From: Maritimibacter dapengensis | GTDB taxonomy: Bacteria > Pseudomonadota > Alphaproteobacteria > Rhodobacterales > Rhodobacteraceae | Direction: 5' to 3' | DNA: 64,000 nucleotides | NCBI RefSeq assembly: GCF_019218265.1 | Contig: NZ_JAHUZE010000002.1 | Coordinates: 558,001 to 622,000 of the forward strand | In this document: piece by piece, positions 56,773 to 64,000 of the stretch | How the letters are laid out: each line of letters opens with the position of its first letter | Numbering within the stretch: position 1 is the stretch's first letter | Made by a program: the position numbers and the translations under genes | Notes under the pieces: generated by a model | The model's database searches: none | Seen by the model: only the letters and a program-made list of their open reading frames with translations | Told to the model about the DNA's origin: nothing

Positions 56773-56789
56773 GCGGGGAGGCCGCTGCC

Positions 56790-57572
56790 ATGCTGCTCAC
56801 CATCGACTGCGGGAACACGAACACCGTCTTCACCCTTTGGGGGGACGAGGGGCATACGTTGTGCACCCTGCGCACCTCGACCGCGCATCAGCGGACGGCG
56901 GACGCCTATTGGGTCTGGTTCTCGACGCTTCTGAAACACCATGGGATCGAGCCGAAAGTGCGCGGTGTTATCATCTCGTCCACGGTGCCGCGTGTGGTGT
57001 TCAACCTGCGGGTCTTCACGGACCGGTATTTCGACCTTCGCCCGCTGGTCGTCGGCAAGCCCGAATGCCTTCTGCCCATCGACGTGCGCGTCGATGCGGG
57101 TACACAGGTCGGCCCCGACCGGCTGGTGAACACCGTGGCCGGGTTCAACCACTACGGCGGAGACCTCATTATCGTCGATTTCGGCACTGCGACGACATTC
57201 GACGTGGCCGACGCGGACGGGGCCTATATCGGCGGCGTCATAGCGCCGGGCGTGAACCTGAGCCTCGAGGCGCTTCACATGGCTGCCGCCGCGCTTCCCC
57301 ACGTTGACATCACCCACCCGGACAAGGTGATCGGCACCAACACCGTCGCCTGCATGCAATCTGGAATCTTCTGGGGCTACGTCGGGTTGATCAAGGAGAT
57401 CTCCAGCCGGATCATGGAGGAACACGGGCGCGATATGAAGGTGATCGGAACCGGCGGGCTCGCCCCGTTGTTCCAATCCCACGCGCCGGTCTTCGATCAT
57501 TTCGAGGACGATCTCACGATGGCAGGTCTCAAAATCATCTACGAATACAACGAAGAGCAGGGCAACGTATGA
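56790..57572 (+). CDS. coaX: Type III pantothenate kinase
   Basis: A 260-residue type III pantothenate kinase (CoaX), the first step of CoA synthesis. It shows TIDCGNTNTVFTLW (phosphate loop), RLVNTVAGFNHYGGDLIIVDFGTATTFDVAD and IGGVIAPGVNLSLEAL. It needs a monovalent cation and is not inhibited by CoA, as known for the family. It follows birA by 17 bp and overlaps rnj by 4 bp (ATGA). Confidence 0.96.
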   Translation: MLLTIDCGNTNTVFTLWGDEGHTLCTLRTSTAHQRTADAYWVWFSTLLKHHGIEPKVRGVIISSTVPRVVFNLRVFTDRYFDLRPLVVGKPECLLPIDVRVDAGTQVGPDRLVNTVAGFNHYGGDLIIVDFGTATTFDVADADGAYIGGVIAPGVNLSLEALHMAAAALPHVDITHPDKVIGTNTVACMQSGIFWGYVGLIKEISSRIMEEHGRDMKVIGTGGLAPLFQSHAPVFDHFEDDLTMAGLKIIYEYNEEQGNV

Positions 57573-59230
57573 GCGATCGACTGATCTACCTCCCTCTGGG
57601 GGGCGCCGGCGAGATCGGCATGAATGCCTATGTCTACGGTCACGGCAAGCCGGGAAAAGAGCGGCTGATCCTCGTCGATCTCGGCGTGACCTTCCCGGAC
57701 ATGGACACGACGCCTGGCGTAGACCTGATCATGGCCGATACGCGCTGGCTGATCGAGAACCGAGACCGGCTCGAGGCGATCTTCATCACCCACGCACATG
57801 AAGACCATGTCGGCGCAATCGGGCGGCTCTGGTCCGAGCTTCGCGTGCCGGTCTATGCGCGCCCCTTCACCGCCCATCACGCACAGCGCAAGATGGAGGA
57901 GGCGGGGCAGAACCCGGATGAGGTGATCGCGGTCGATCCCTACCCGGAGGTGGTCGAAGCGGGGCCGTTCAAGGTCACATTCGTCCCGATTTCGCATTCG
58001 ATCCCGGAAAGCTCCGGGTTGGTGATCGACACGCCCGCGGGGCGCGTGGCCCACACCGGGGACTTCAAGATCGACCCCGCACCGGGTGTCGGGGAGGCGT
58101 TCGACGAAGCGCTGTGGAAAGAGGCGACCGGTGGCCGGGTGCGCGCGCTCATGTGCGACTCGACTAACGTGTTCAGCCCAAAGCCGGGGCGGTCCGAAAG
58201 CGAGTTGGGGTCGGAGATCACCAAGCTGGTTTCGAGCGCACCGCATATGGTGGTGGCGACGACCTTCGCCTCGAACGTCGCACGGGTAAAGACCCTTGCG
58301 CAAGCCGGGGAAGCTGCGGGACGGTCGGTCTGCCTCCTTGGGCGCGCCATGCGGCGTATGATCGAGGCCTCGGTGGCGACCGGGGTGCTCGAGGATTTTC
58401 CCAAGACCGTGACGCCCGAAGATGCCCGCGACATCCCGCGCGAAAGCCTGATGCTGATCGTGACCGGGAGCCAGGGCGAGCGTCGGGCGGCGACCGCTCA
58501 GCTCAGCCGGGGCAAGTACCTCGGCCTCGAGATGCACGAAGGCGACATGTTCCTGTTCTCGTCCAAGACCATTCCGGGCAACGAGCGCGGCGTGATCCGC
58601 ATCCTGAACGCCTTTTCCGAGATGGGCGTGGACATCGTTTCGGACGATGACCGTTATCACGTCTCGGGTCACGCCAACCGCCCGGACCTCGAGCGGATGC
58701 ATCGCATCGTCGGAGCCGAAACGGTTGTGCCGATGCACGGTGAGCACCGTCATCTGCGCGAACATGCGCGGCTTGCGCGGGAGAACGGATACAGGAGCAT
58801 CGTCGCGGTAAACGGGTCGATGGTGGACCTGACGGGTCCGGAGCCGCATGTGGTCGAGCATGTCGAGGCGGATCGCGTCTACCTTGACGGGAGCGTGCTC
58901 ATCGGCGCGCTGGACGGCGTCGTGCGGGACCGGATCAGGATGGCGCTGAATGGCCATGTGATCGTCAACGTGATCCTGGAGGACGACGAACCGCTCGGCG
59001 AGCCTTGGGTCGAGATTATGGGGCTTCCCGAGACAGGTGGATCGAACGCGCCGCTGGTGGATGTGCTGGAAGAGGACCTGAACCAGTTCCTGATGCGCGC
59101 CGCCGACAAGACCCTTCGAGACGACGACAAGCTGGAAGAAGAGCTGCGTCGGATCGCGAGGAAGTCCACCCAGGACGAGATCGGCAAGAAGCCGGAATGC
59201 ACCGTGGTGATCTCACGTCTGGACGGTTGA
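57569..59230 (+). CDS. rnj: Ribonuclease J
   Basis: A 553-residue metallo-beta-lactamase RNase of the beta-CASP family. THAHEDHVGAIGRL holds the zinc ligands, with HTGDFKID, SGHANRPDLERM and VPMHGEHRHLREHA as further signature stretches. It acts as a 5'-exonuclease and endonuclease on mRNA and rRNA. The chain ends with a small C-terminal domain (KKPECTVVISRLDG). It is the last gene of the long nuo unit and is followed by a hairpin at 59321. Confidence 0.96.
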   Translation: MSDRLIYLPLGGAGEIGMNAYVYGHGKPGKERLILVDLGVTFPDMDTTPGVDLIMADTRWLIENRDRLEAIFITHAHEDHVGAIGRLWSELRVPVYARPFTAHHAQRKMEEAGQNPDEVIAVDPYPEVVEAGPFKVTFVPISHSIPESSGLVIDTPAGRVAHTGDFKIDPAPGVGEAFDEALWKEATGGRVRALMCDSTNVFSPKPGRSESELGSEITKLVSSAPHMVVATTFASNVARVKTLAQAGEAAGRSVCLLGRAMRRMIEASVATGVLEDFPKTVTPEDARDIPRESLMLIVTGSQGERRAATAQLSRGKYLGLEMHEGDMFLFSSKTIPGNERGVIRILNAFSEMGVDIVSDDDRYHVSGHANRPDLERMHRIVGAETVVPMHGEHRHLREHARLARENGYRSIVAVNGSMVDLTGPEPHVVEHVEADRVYLDGSVLIGALDGVVRDRIRMALNGHVIVNVILEDDEPLGEPWVEIMGLPETGGSNAPLVDVLEEDLNQFLMRAADKTLRDDDKLEEELRRIARKSTQDEIGKKPECTVVISRLDG

Positions 59231-59320
59231 AGTCGGGTTTTCGGGGTGGCCGACCGCTCGACGCATCCGCAGAGGTTGCGCTGCGCGGTTGCGCATCGCG
59301 GGGGAACGCGGCTGCGCCGC

Positions 59321-59343
59321 GTCTGGAGGATCTTCCTCCAGAC
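59321..59343. terminator. Bidirectional hairpin between rnj and the PilZ gene
   Basis: GTCTGGAGGA-TCT-TCCTCCAGAC is a perfect 10-bp stem with a 3-nt loop, placed between convergent genes. It is followed by CTCCTGAAGTACTTG, similar in layout to the block after the DegT gene. There is no long T-run. Confidence 0.6.
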
Positions 59344-59374
59344 CTCCTGAAGTACTTGTGAAACGATGAAGGGA

Positions 59375-59677
59375 TCACTCGGCGAGCAGCGCGGCCAGGG
59401 TCGAGGAGGTTTCCGGTGTTCCGCGAAAGCTGAGGCCGATCATGCCAGCGTAGAGCGACCAGACGACCCGTGCGTCGAGACGTTGGTCCCAAATCTGCAA
59501 GGACTCGACATGGTGCGCGGCGGGGTCGAATGCGTTCGGGTCGAAGGTGACCCGGGCGCCAGAATAGGACAGGTCGATCACGCGAACCGGTGCACGGACG
59601 CTGCCGCACAGGAGCGTGGCAGGCATGTCGAGTGGAACGCGCGTCTCGCTACGGCGGTCAGGGTGCTGGATGTTCAT
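59375..59677 (-). CDS. PilZ-domain protein
   Basis: A 100-residue single PilZ domain from ATG 59677, with GGAGGAGG 6 bases upstream. The c-di-GMP-binding signatures are present: the RRSETR arm near residue 8 (RxxxR) and DLSYSGARV near residue 38 (DxSxxG). It should bind c-di-GMP and act on an unknown partner. It lies 52 bp after the HD gene on the same strand. Confidence 0.87.
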   Translation of the reverse strand: MNIQHPDRRSETRVPLDMPATLLCGSVRAPVRVIDLSYSGARVTFDPNAFDPAAHHVESLQIWDQRLDARVVWSLYAGMIGLSFRGTPETSSTLAALLAE

Positions 59678-59729
59678 TTTGGCCTCCTCCCGAACTGGGG
59701 TGGAGGTCAAGGTAGCCCCGAAAGGCTTA

Positions 59730-60332
59730 TCAATCGTGAAGCGCGGTCGGGTCGGCCCGTGCGGCCTGTTCCATACGAGTGACGACCGCGGCGAGCCGAT
59801 CTGACAACGGACTGGGGCGGACGCGCTGCAATTCGTCCGCAAGCGCGCGATAATACCAAAGCGTGGAATCCCGGTTCGCCGTGAATCGGTCGAACACCGC
59901 AAGGCCCATTGTCGAGAGGTCCACGAGGATCGACGTCGCGTTGTGCAGCTTGTCACAGGAGGTGACGAGCAGCGCATCTTCGCCCTTGTCTGCGAGCGAG
60001 GCGATATAGCCGGTCTTGCGTTCTTCCCAAGGCACAAGGTCCTGTTCCACGGCGTCGGTACACGCCAGCACGATATCGGCCACGCGGTCACCGAAGGTTG
60101 TGCGGATCATGTCGGCGGTCGGTTGCCCGCCCTGGTCTTCGACGGCGTCGTGCAGGAGGCCGGCGATGGCCTGATCCTCGTCGCCGTGATGCTCGATCAC
60201 GAGGGCCGAAACGGACAATAGATGTGAGAGATAGGGAACGCCCGAACCTTTGCGAACCTGACTGCGATGCAGCCGGGCGGCAAGGCCGAGCGCATCGTCG
60301 TAACGATGTGTCAGCATGAATTTTCCAATCAT
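59730..60332 (-). CDS. HD-domain phosphohydrolase
   Basis: A 200-residue HD-domain protein similar to the hydrolase half of SpoT. The metal ligands are in RLHRSQVRKGSGVPYLSHLL (first His), GLLHDAVEDQG (HD) and the later CDKLHNATSILVDL. A (p)ppGpp hydrolase (Mesh1-like) role is possible, but other nucleotides cannot be excluded. The start may be either this ATG or the one five codons later. It follows the DEAD-box gene by 87 bp. Confidence 0.82.
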   Translation of the reverse strand: MIGKFMLTHRYDDALGLAARLHRSQVRKGSGVPYLSHLLSVSALVIEHHGDEDQAIAGLLHDAVEDQGGQPTADMIRTTFGDRVADIVLACTDAVEQDLVPWEERKTGYIASLADKGEDALLVTSCDKLHNATSILVDLSTMGLAVFDRFTANRDSTLWYYRALADELQRVRPSPLSDRLAAVVTRMEQAARADPTALHD

Positions 60333-60419
60333 TTAGGGGAATGCAGGCGCGTTGGCCCACGCAGTTAAATTACGATGGATCGGGTTCATGTCAAGAGCGC
60401 GGGCGCGGTGCAAAATGGC

Positions 60420-61859
60420 TCAGTCGCCGCGCCGTTCGTCGAAGCTCTTAGCTATGAAAGAGGGCATATGATCTCCCATCCCGACTGGAGGTTTTCCACC
60501 GCTCTTGCCGCCGCTTTTACCGCGCCCGCGACCGCCGCGGTCGCGGCTGGAGCGTTCGTCAGCGGGTTTGCCGCTGTCGCCCTTGGTCGATTTGTCGTCG
60601 CGGGACATATCATCGCCGGACGAGCGGGACCGCGTAGAGCGAGGCTTGTCGGTCTTGGAGCCTTTGTCTTCAACGACTTCCGGCTTGGCGGCGGTGGTGG
60701 GTGCATCTCCTGCGATCGGGTTCTCGATACGCGGGATTTCCTTTTCGATCAGGCGCTCGACGGCGGCGAGGTTCTTCTCGTCCCGTGGTTCGCAGATCAT
60801 AATCGCCTTGCCGTCGCGGCCGGCACGTCCCGTGCGTCCGATCCGGTGGACGTAATCCTCGGCATGGCCCGGCACGTCGAAGTTGAACACGTGGCTCACC
60901 GACGGCACATCCAACCCGCGCGCGGCCACATCCGAAGCGACGAGGAAGCGCAGCGTGCCGTCACGAAAGCCCTGGAGCACCTCCATTCGCTTGGACTGGT
61001 CGAGATCGCCGTGGATCGGCGCGGCATCATAGCCGTATTTCTTGAGGCTCTTGGCCACCACGTCCACGTCCATCTTGCGGTTGCAGAAGATGATCGCGTT
61101 CGTGCAGGCATCGCCTTCCTTGTCGATCAACGCGCGCAGAAGCTTGCGCTTCTCTGTCGCGGCCCGGTCGCGGCGGGAGGATTTGAAGTGGCACACCTCT
61201 TGGGCGATGTTTTCGCCGGTGGTGGCCTGCCGCGCGACTTCGATGCGTTCGGGGTTCGATAGGAAGGTGTTGGTGATCCGTTCGATCTCGGGCGCCATGG
61301 TGGCCGAGAAGAAGAGCGTCTGGCGGGTAAAGGGGACAAGGCCGAAAATGCGCTCGATGTCAGGGATGAACCCCATATCGAGCATCCGGTCGGCTTCGTC
61401 CACCACCATGATTTGCACCCCGGTCAGGAGCAGCTTGCCCCGCTCGAAATGGTCGAGCAGACGACCGGGCGTCGCGATCAGCACGTCCACGCCCCGGTCG
61501 ATCAGCTGATCCTGTTCCTTGAACGATACACCGCCGATCAGCAGCGCCTTGGTCAGTTTCACGTTCTTGGCGTAGGTGTCGAAGTTCTCGGCGACCTGCG
61601 CGGCCAGTTCGCGGGTCGGGCAGAGGACCAGCGAGCGCGGCATCCGTGCGCGTGCGCGCCCACGGGCCAGCATCGACACCATCGGCAGCGTGAAGGACGC
61701 GGTCTTGCCGGTGCCTGTCTGGGCGATTCCCAGCACGTCACGGCCTTCGAGCGCCGGGGGGATCGCGCCCGCCTGGATCGGGGTGGGAGTTTCGTATCCT
61801 GCTTCCTCGACGGCCTTGAGGACTTTCGGGGAGAGGTTGAGGTCTGAGAACTTGGTCAA
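60420..61859 (-). CDS. DEAD-box RNA helicase (RhlE-like)
   Basis: A 479-residue RNA helicase from TTG 61859, preceded by GAAAGG and giving the usual start TKFSDLNLSPKVLKAVEEAGY. Motifs: TPIQAGAIP (Q), AQTGTGKTAS (I), VDEADRMLDMGF (II), FSATM (III) and HRIGRTGRAGRDG (VI). The C-terminal 110 residues are charged, Arg/Gly/Ser/Lys-rich and disordered, typical for RNA annealing. Upstream ATG codons in frame exist (61901, 61940) but lack good ribosome sites and family match. Confidence 0.93.
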   Translation of the reverse strand: MTKFSDLNLSPKVLKAVEEAGYETPTPIQAGAIPPALEGRDVLGIAQTGTGKTASFTLPMVSMLARGRARARMPRSLVLCPTRELAAQVAENFDTYAKNVKLTKALLIGGVSFKEQDQLIDRGVDVLIATPGRLLDHFERGKLLLTGVQIMVVDEADRMLDMGFIPDIERIFGLVPFTRQTLFFSATMAPEIERITNTFLSNPERIEVARQATTGENIAQEVCHFKSSRRDRAATEKRKLLRALIDKEGDACTNAIIFCNRKMDVDVVAKSLKKYGYDAAPIHGDLDQSKRMEVLQGFRDGTLRFLVASDVAARGLDVPSVSHVFNFDVPGHAEDYVHRIGRTGRAGRDGKAIMICEPRDEKNLAAVERLIEKEIPRIENPIAGDAPTTAAKPEVVEDKGSKTDKPRSTRSRSSGDDMSRDDKSTKGDSGKPADERSSRDRGGRGRGKSGGKSGGKPPVGMGDHMPSFIAKSFDERRGD

Positions 61860-62053
61860 GTAGGTGCCTTTCGCTGGAAGGTTGCGGCGTGATGGCCGCA
61901 TGTTCCCGCGCGGCCGGCCCGGGCCGGATTGCCGGGGCACTTGATATTGTGGCGGGGTTTACGCGGGCAGGGGACGAACGTCAAGGAAGCACGGGCGGAA
62001 CAGGGTGTTCCCGGCGAGCGTTGACGATCACATGCAACGGACAGGAGGACGAT
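61860..62053. other. Divergent gap between the helicase and OsmC genes
   Basis: No gene is clear in this 194-bp stretch, although the OsmC frame stays open through it. It should hold promoters for both directions. I see no convincing promoter pair. Confidence 0.5.
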
Positions 62054-62473
62054 ATGATCCGCAAATACGGTACGGCGAACTGGCAAGGCGGCCTGCAGGA
62101 CGGCACCGGCACGGTTTCGACTGAGAGCGGCGTTCTGGACAAGGTAAACTACGGGTTCAACAAGCGTTTCGAGGGTGAAGCTGGTTCGAACCCCGAGGAA
62201 CTCATCGGTGCGGCCCATGCCGCGTGCTACGCAATGGCGCTATCGAATATTCTGGGTGAGGCCGGGATCACGGCAGACGACATCTCGGCAAAATCCACCA
62301 TTTCGCTGGACATGTCGGACGGTCCCAAAATCGTCGGCGCTCATCTGGACGTCACGATCAAGGCCGACGGCGATAAAGATGCGATCGAGAAGGCGGCGAA
62401 AGATGCGGAACAGGGGTGTCCCGTGAGCCAGCTGCTGAACTGCGAGATTACCAGCGACGTTACGATTACTTGA
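62054..62473 (+). CDS. OsmC/Ohr-family peroxiredoxin
   Basis: A 139-residue OsmC-type protein, which reduces organic hydroperoxides through two Cys. The first redox Cys is in AAHAACYAMALSNIL and the second in EQGCPVSQLLNCEI. The start at 62054 has AGGAGG 6 bases upstream and gives the family's RKYGTANWQGGLQDGTGTV. It is closer to OsmC than Ohr by this N-terminus. Confidence 0.93.
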   Translation: MIRKYGTANWQGGLQDGTGTVSTESGVLDKVNYGFNKRFEGEAGSNPEELIGAAHAACYAMALSNILGEAGITADDISAKSTISLDMSDGPKIVGAHLDVTIKADGDKDAIEKAAKDAEQGCPVSQLLNCEITSDVTIT

Positions 62474-62585
62474 TTGTCGGGGTCTGGGGGGCAGTGATTT
62501 CGGCGCGGACCGAAATTGCCGATCCCCCGGCGTCTCATTTTGAGTCCGCTGACCGGATTGGGCGGCGCGGAAGAAAACGAGACAT

Positions 62586-63065
62586 CTAAGTAAGCCCGTC
62601 GGGAGGCGCGAGCTCATCCAGCGGCTTGGCAAGTGCGCTCAGGCGGGCGCGGAAGAGCGCACCGCCAGCCTCTGCGGGAAGCAGGGTTATTGCCTGTGCG
62701 AACCGAGGAGCGGTGCGCGCAAGTTCCTCGATCTCGGTCAAAAGCGTCGTGCCCTGAAGCGCGAAAAGCTCGGTCAGCGGCCCTTCCGCGATCACCGCCA
62801 GATCCTCGGCGTCTTGCGCCTCTGCCATCAGCCTGCATTGCAGGGAGAGAGACATGGACGGGTTGCGTTCGGCGATCCGCGTGGCAAGAAGTGCGGTCCA
62901 GAGTTCGGGGTGACCTTCGACCGCCTCCTCGTCCTCGACTGTATCCCTGAGGAACATCAGCAATCGGGTGGCAAGCCGCGAAAGCGGGAGGTCGCCATCC
63001 GGAAGGCTCGCCTCGTCAACAGAAAGCGCCTGAGCGACGAGTGGGCGGGGAATGCATTGGGTCAT
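62586..63065 (-). CDS. Helical protein, DUF6869-like at its C-terminus
   Basis: A 159-residue protein from ATG 63065. It is nearly all helical and acidic. The stretch IAEGPLTELFALQG and ELARTAPRFAQAI recalls DUF6869 proteins, from memory; otherwise no family is clear. It starts in a 4-bp overlap (ATGA) with the stop of the preceding gene. Confidence 0.6.
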   Translation of the reverse strand: MTQCIPRPLVAQALSVDEASLPDGDLPLSRLATRLLMFLRDTVEDEEAVEGHPELWTALLATRIAERNPSMSLSLQCRLMAEAQDAEDLAVIAEGPLTELFALQGTTLLTEIEELARTAPRFAQAITLLPAEAGGALFRARLSALAKPLDELAPPDGLT

Positions 63066-63664
63066 GAAAATGCGCTTTCGTGGATTTCGGGACGGTAGCC
63101 TGTAACGAGGGCGTCGATTGTCGGGGCAGGCGTCAGTACTGTGACAATACCTTGGGGCCTCGGTTGGTTCTCGTCGTAACCTGCTGTCGTGAACCGGAAG
63201 ATCCGTCGACCGCGCACGAGCCATGGTTCATCCTGCCAGTGGATGAAGGCGCCGTCCGGCAGGGTCCCGGCCTCGGCTCGGACGGTAACCTTTTCGCGTC
63301 GGCGCGTGCACCGGGCGGCGTGAAGCCGTCGGTCGATCTCGTCGTGCCTGATATTGCCCGATGCCGCTTTGAATGCGGCATAGGAGTCACGGCGACAATA
63401 GGCGCAGGGCCGGTGGCCAGCGGCAAGCGCCACCGCTTCGTCGAGAAAGAACAGGGGGGTCCAACCGCGCGACGGTCTTGGCCCGTGATACCTGCCACGA
63501 GGATGGGTGAGCGAACAGATGATCCACGCTTTGTGCGTCCAGCGCGCGAGGCCAAGGCGGCCATCTGCGTCGAAGGGCAGGATGCCCCTGTTCCCGGTCC
63601 AGGCGCCGCGTTCTTTGTCCGCGACGATCTCTCCTGTCGGTATCACGCGGTTCTGAAGAGGCAT
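63062..63664 (-). CDS. Conserved-looking protein with CAYCRR motif
   Basis: A 200-residue protein, possibly binding metal: GHRPCAYCRRDSYAAFKAASGN resembles the CxxC knuckle of HNH-like proteins, and several His residues follow (IRHDEIDRRLHAARCTRR). The N-terminus PLQNRVIPTGEIVADKERGAWTGNRGILP and the middle RGWTPLFFLDEAVALAAG look conserved. I know no function. It overlaps the downstream helical-protein gene by 4 bp, so the two are co-translated. Confidence 0.65.
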   Translation of the reverse strand: MPLQNRVIPTGEIVADKERGAWTGNRGILPFDADGRLGLARWTHKAWIICSLTHPRGRYHGPRPSRGWTPLFFLDEAVALAAGHRPCAYCRRDSYAAFKAASGNIRHDEIDRRLHAARCTRRREKVTVRAEAGTLPDGAFIHWQDEPWLVRGRRIFRFTTAGYDENQPRPQGIVTVLTPAPTIDALVTGYRPEIHESAFS

Positions 63665-63718
63665 GTCATCTCCTGAACGCGCGGGACGGGCGCAAGGGCG
63701 TGGCCTGCTGTCGGATCG

Positions 63719-63912
63719 TCACTCCAGATTGTAGAGCTGCTGACGCGCCGGCACAGCGTTTTCGAAATCGGGGTCGATTTCAAGTGCCCGTGTGAGCGCG
63801 TCCTGCGCTGATGGCCTAGCTTCCTTCGTAACATGGTCATACAGGCAAGGAAATGAACCTTCGCGCCTGCCTCGTCCGTCGCGGTGACCAAGCCTTTTAC
63901 CGGCGTCACCAA
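63719..63912 (-). pseudogene. Frameshifted TPR-protein remnant
   Basis: Two neighbouring reading frames on the minus strand look like pieces of one protein. The first reads LVTATDEAGAKVHFLACMTM and the second, after a shift near 63825-63840, reads SAQDALTRALEIDPDFENAV to PARQQLYNLE and a stop, a typical tetratricopeptide end. The upstream part of the gene, towards the window edge, is not recognisable. A sequencing error is the alternative. Confidence 0.5.
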
Positions 63913-64000
63913 AGAGGGCGGACCCTTGACGTCGCTGTAAGTGCCTCAAGAGTAACGGGGAGTGGCGCGGCGTGCTCGGTTGATCTCTTCACGGTTCGCT

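Noticed and set aside
1-64000. tRNA, rRNA, CRISPR, insertion-sequence or phage features
   Set aside because: I looked for them in the gene gaps and saw none; no transposase or integrase-like protein is encoded.

Overview
The window looks like a chromosomal segment of an alphaproteobacterium of the Rhodobacteraceae (Roseobacter-type marine bacteria). I infer this from the high-GC codon use, the 14-gene nuo operon broken up by small lineage-specific genes and followed by birA-coaX-rnj, a NuoE with a long C-terminal extension, a NIDO/RTX/Hint exoprotein and a pilin-like KDETGAVTVD protein. I see no tRNA, rRNA, CRISPR array, transposase or phage gene.

Layout. 1-3.0 kb: end of a probable malate synthase G, a cupin very like (R)-hydroxynitrile lyases, an alpha/beta hydrolase, a GlcG-type protein and a gamma-glutamyl peptidase-like amidotransferase. 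3.1-5.6 kb: a type-I-secreted-style RTX protein. 5.9-9.3 kb: a two-subunit molybdenum hydroxylase divergent from a TetR regulator. 9.3-14.4 kb: SDR, ICMT-like methyltransferase, pntAB and a pilin-like orphan. 14.6-20.4 kb: pseudouridine synthase, an ornithine/lysine decarboxylase-type enzyme with a repeat-bearing leader, DUF3422, a MetE-like protein, AlkD-like protein and a PNPOx-like protein. 20.4-25.5 kb: glmUS, a phosphoglycolate phosphatase-like HAD and a DegT aminotransferase. 25.8-36.1 kb: a leucine/isovalerate catabolic cluster (ivd, acyl-CoA ligase, mccB, mccA, HMG-CoA lyase, methylglutaconyl-CoA hydratase) with several passengers.

36.4-59.2 kb is a single-direction, tightly packed complex I operon nuoABCDEFGHIJKLMN followed by birA, coaX and rnj. 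Eleven extra genes sit between the nuo genes, mostly with ATGA/GTGA-type overlaps: a sulfotransferase, three small membrane proteins, a 29-codon ORF, an HHH-domain paralogue of the NuoE tail, DUF3291, DUF4259 and carboxymuconolactone-decarboxylase-like proteins, a lipoprotein and an exported Cys-containing protein. 59.3-64 kb holds PilZ, HD and DEAD-box genes, an OsmC protein, two poorly known genes and a frameshifted TPR remnant.

How it fits together: leucine breakdown feeds acetyl-CoA and reduced flavin into respiration, complex I and the proton-translocating transhydrogenase set the NADH/NADPH balance, and BirA would biotinylate MccA. The most unusual features are the accessory gene set inside nuo (especially the NuoE-tail paralogue and the sulfotransferase), the RTX/Hint protein with a hairpin over its ribosome binding site, and several unexplained palindromes and repeats in intergenic DNA.
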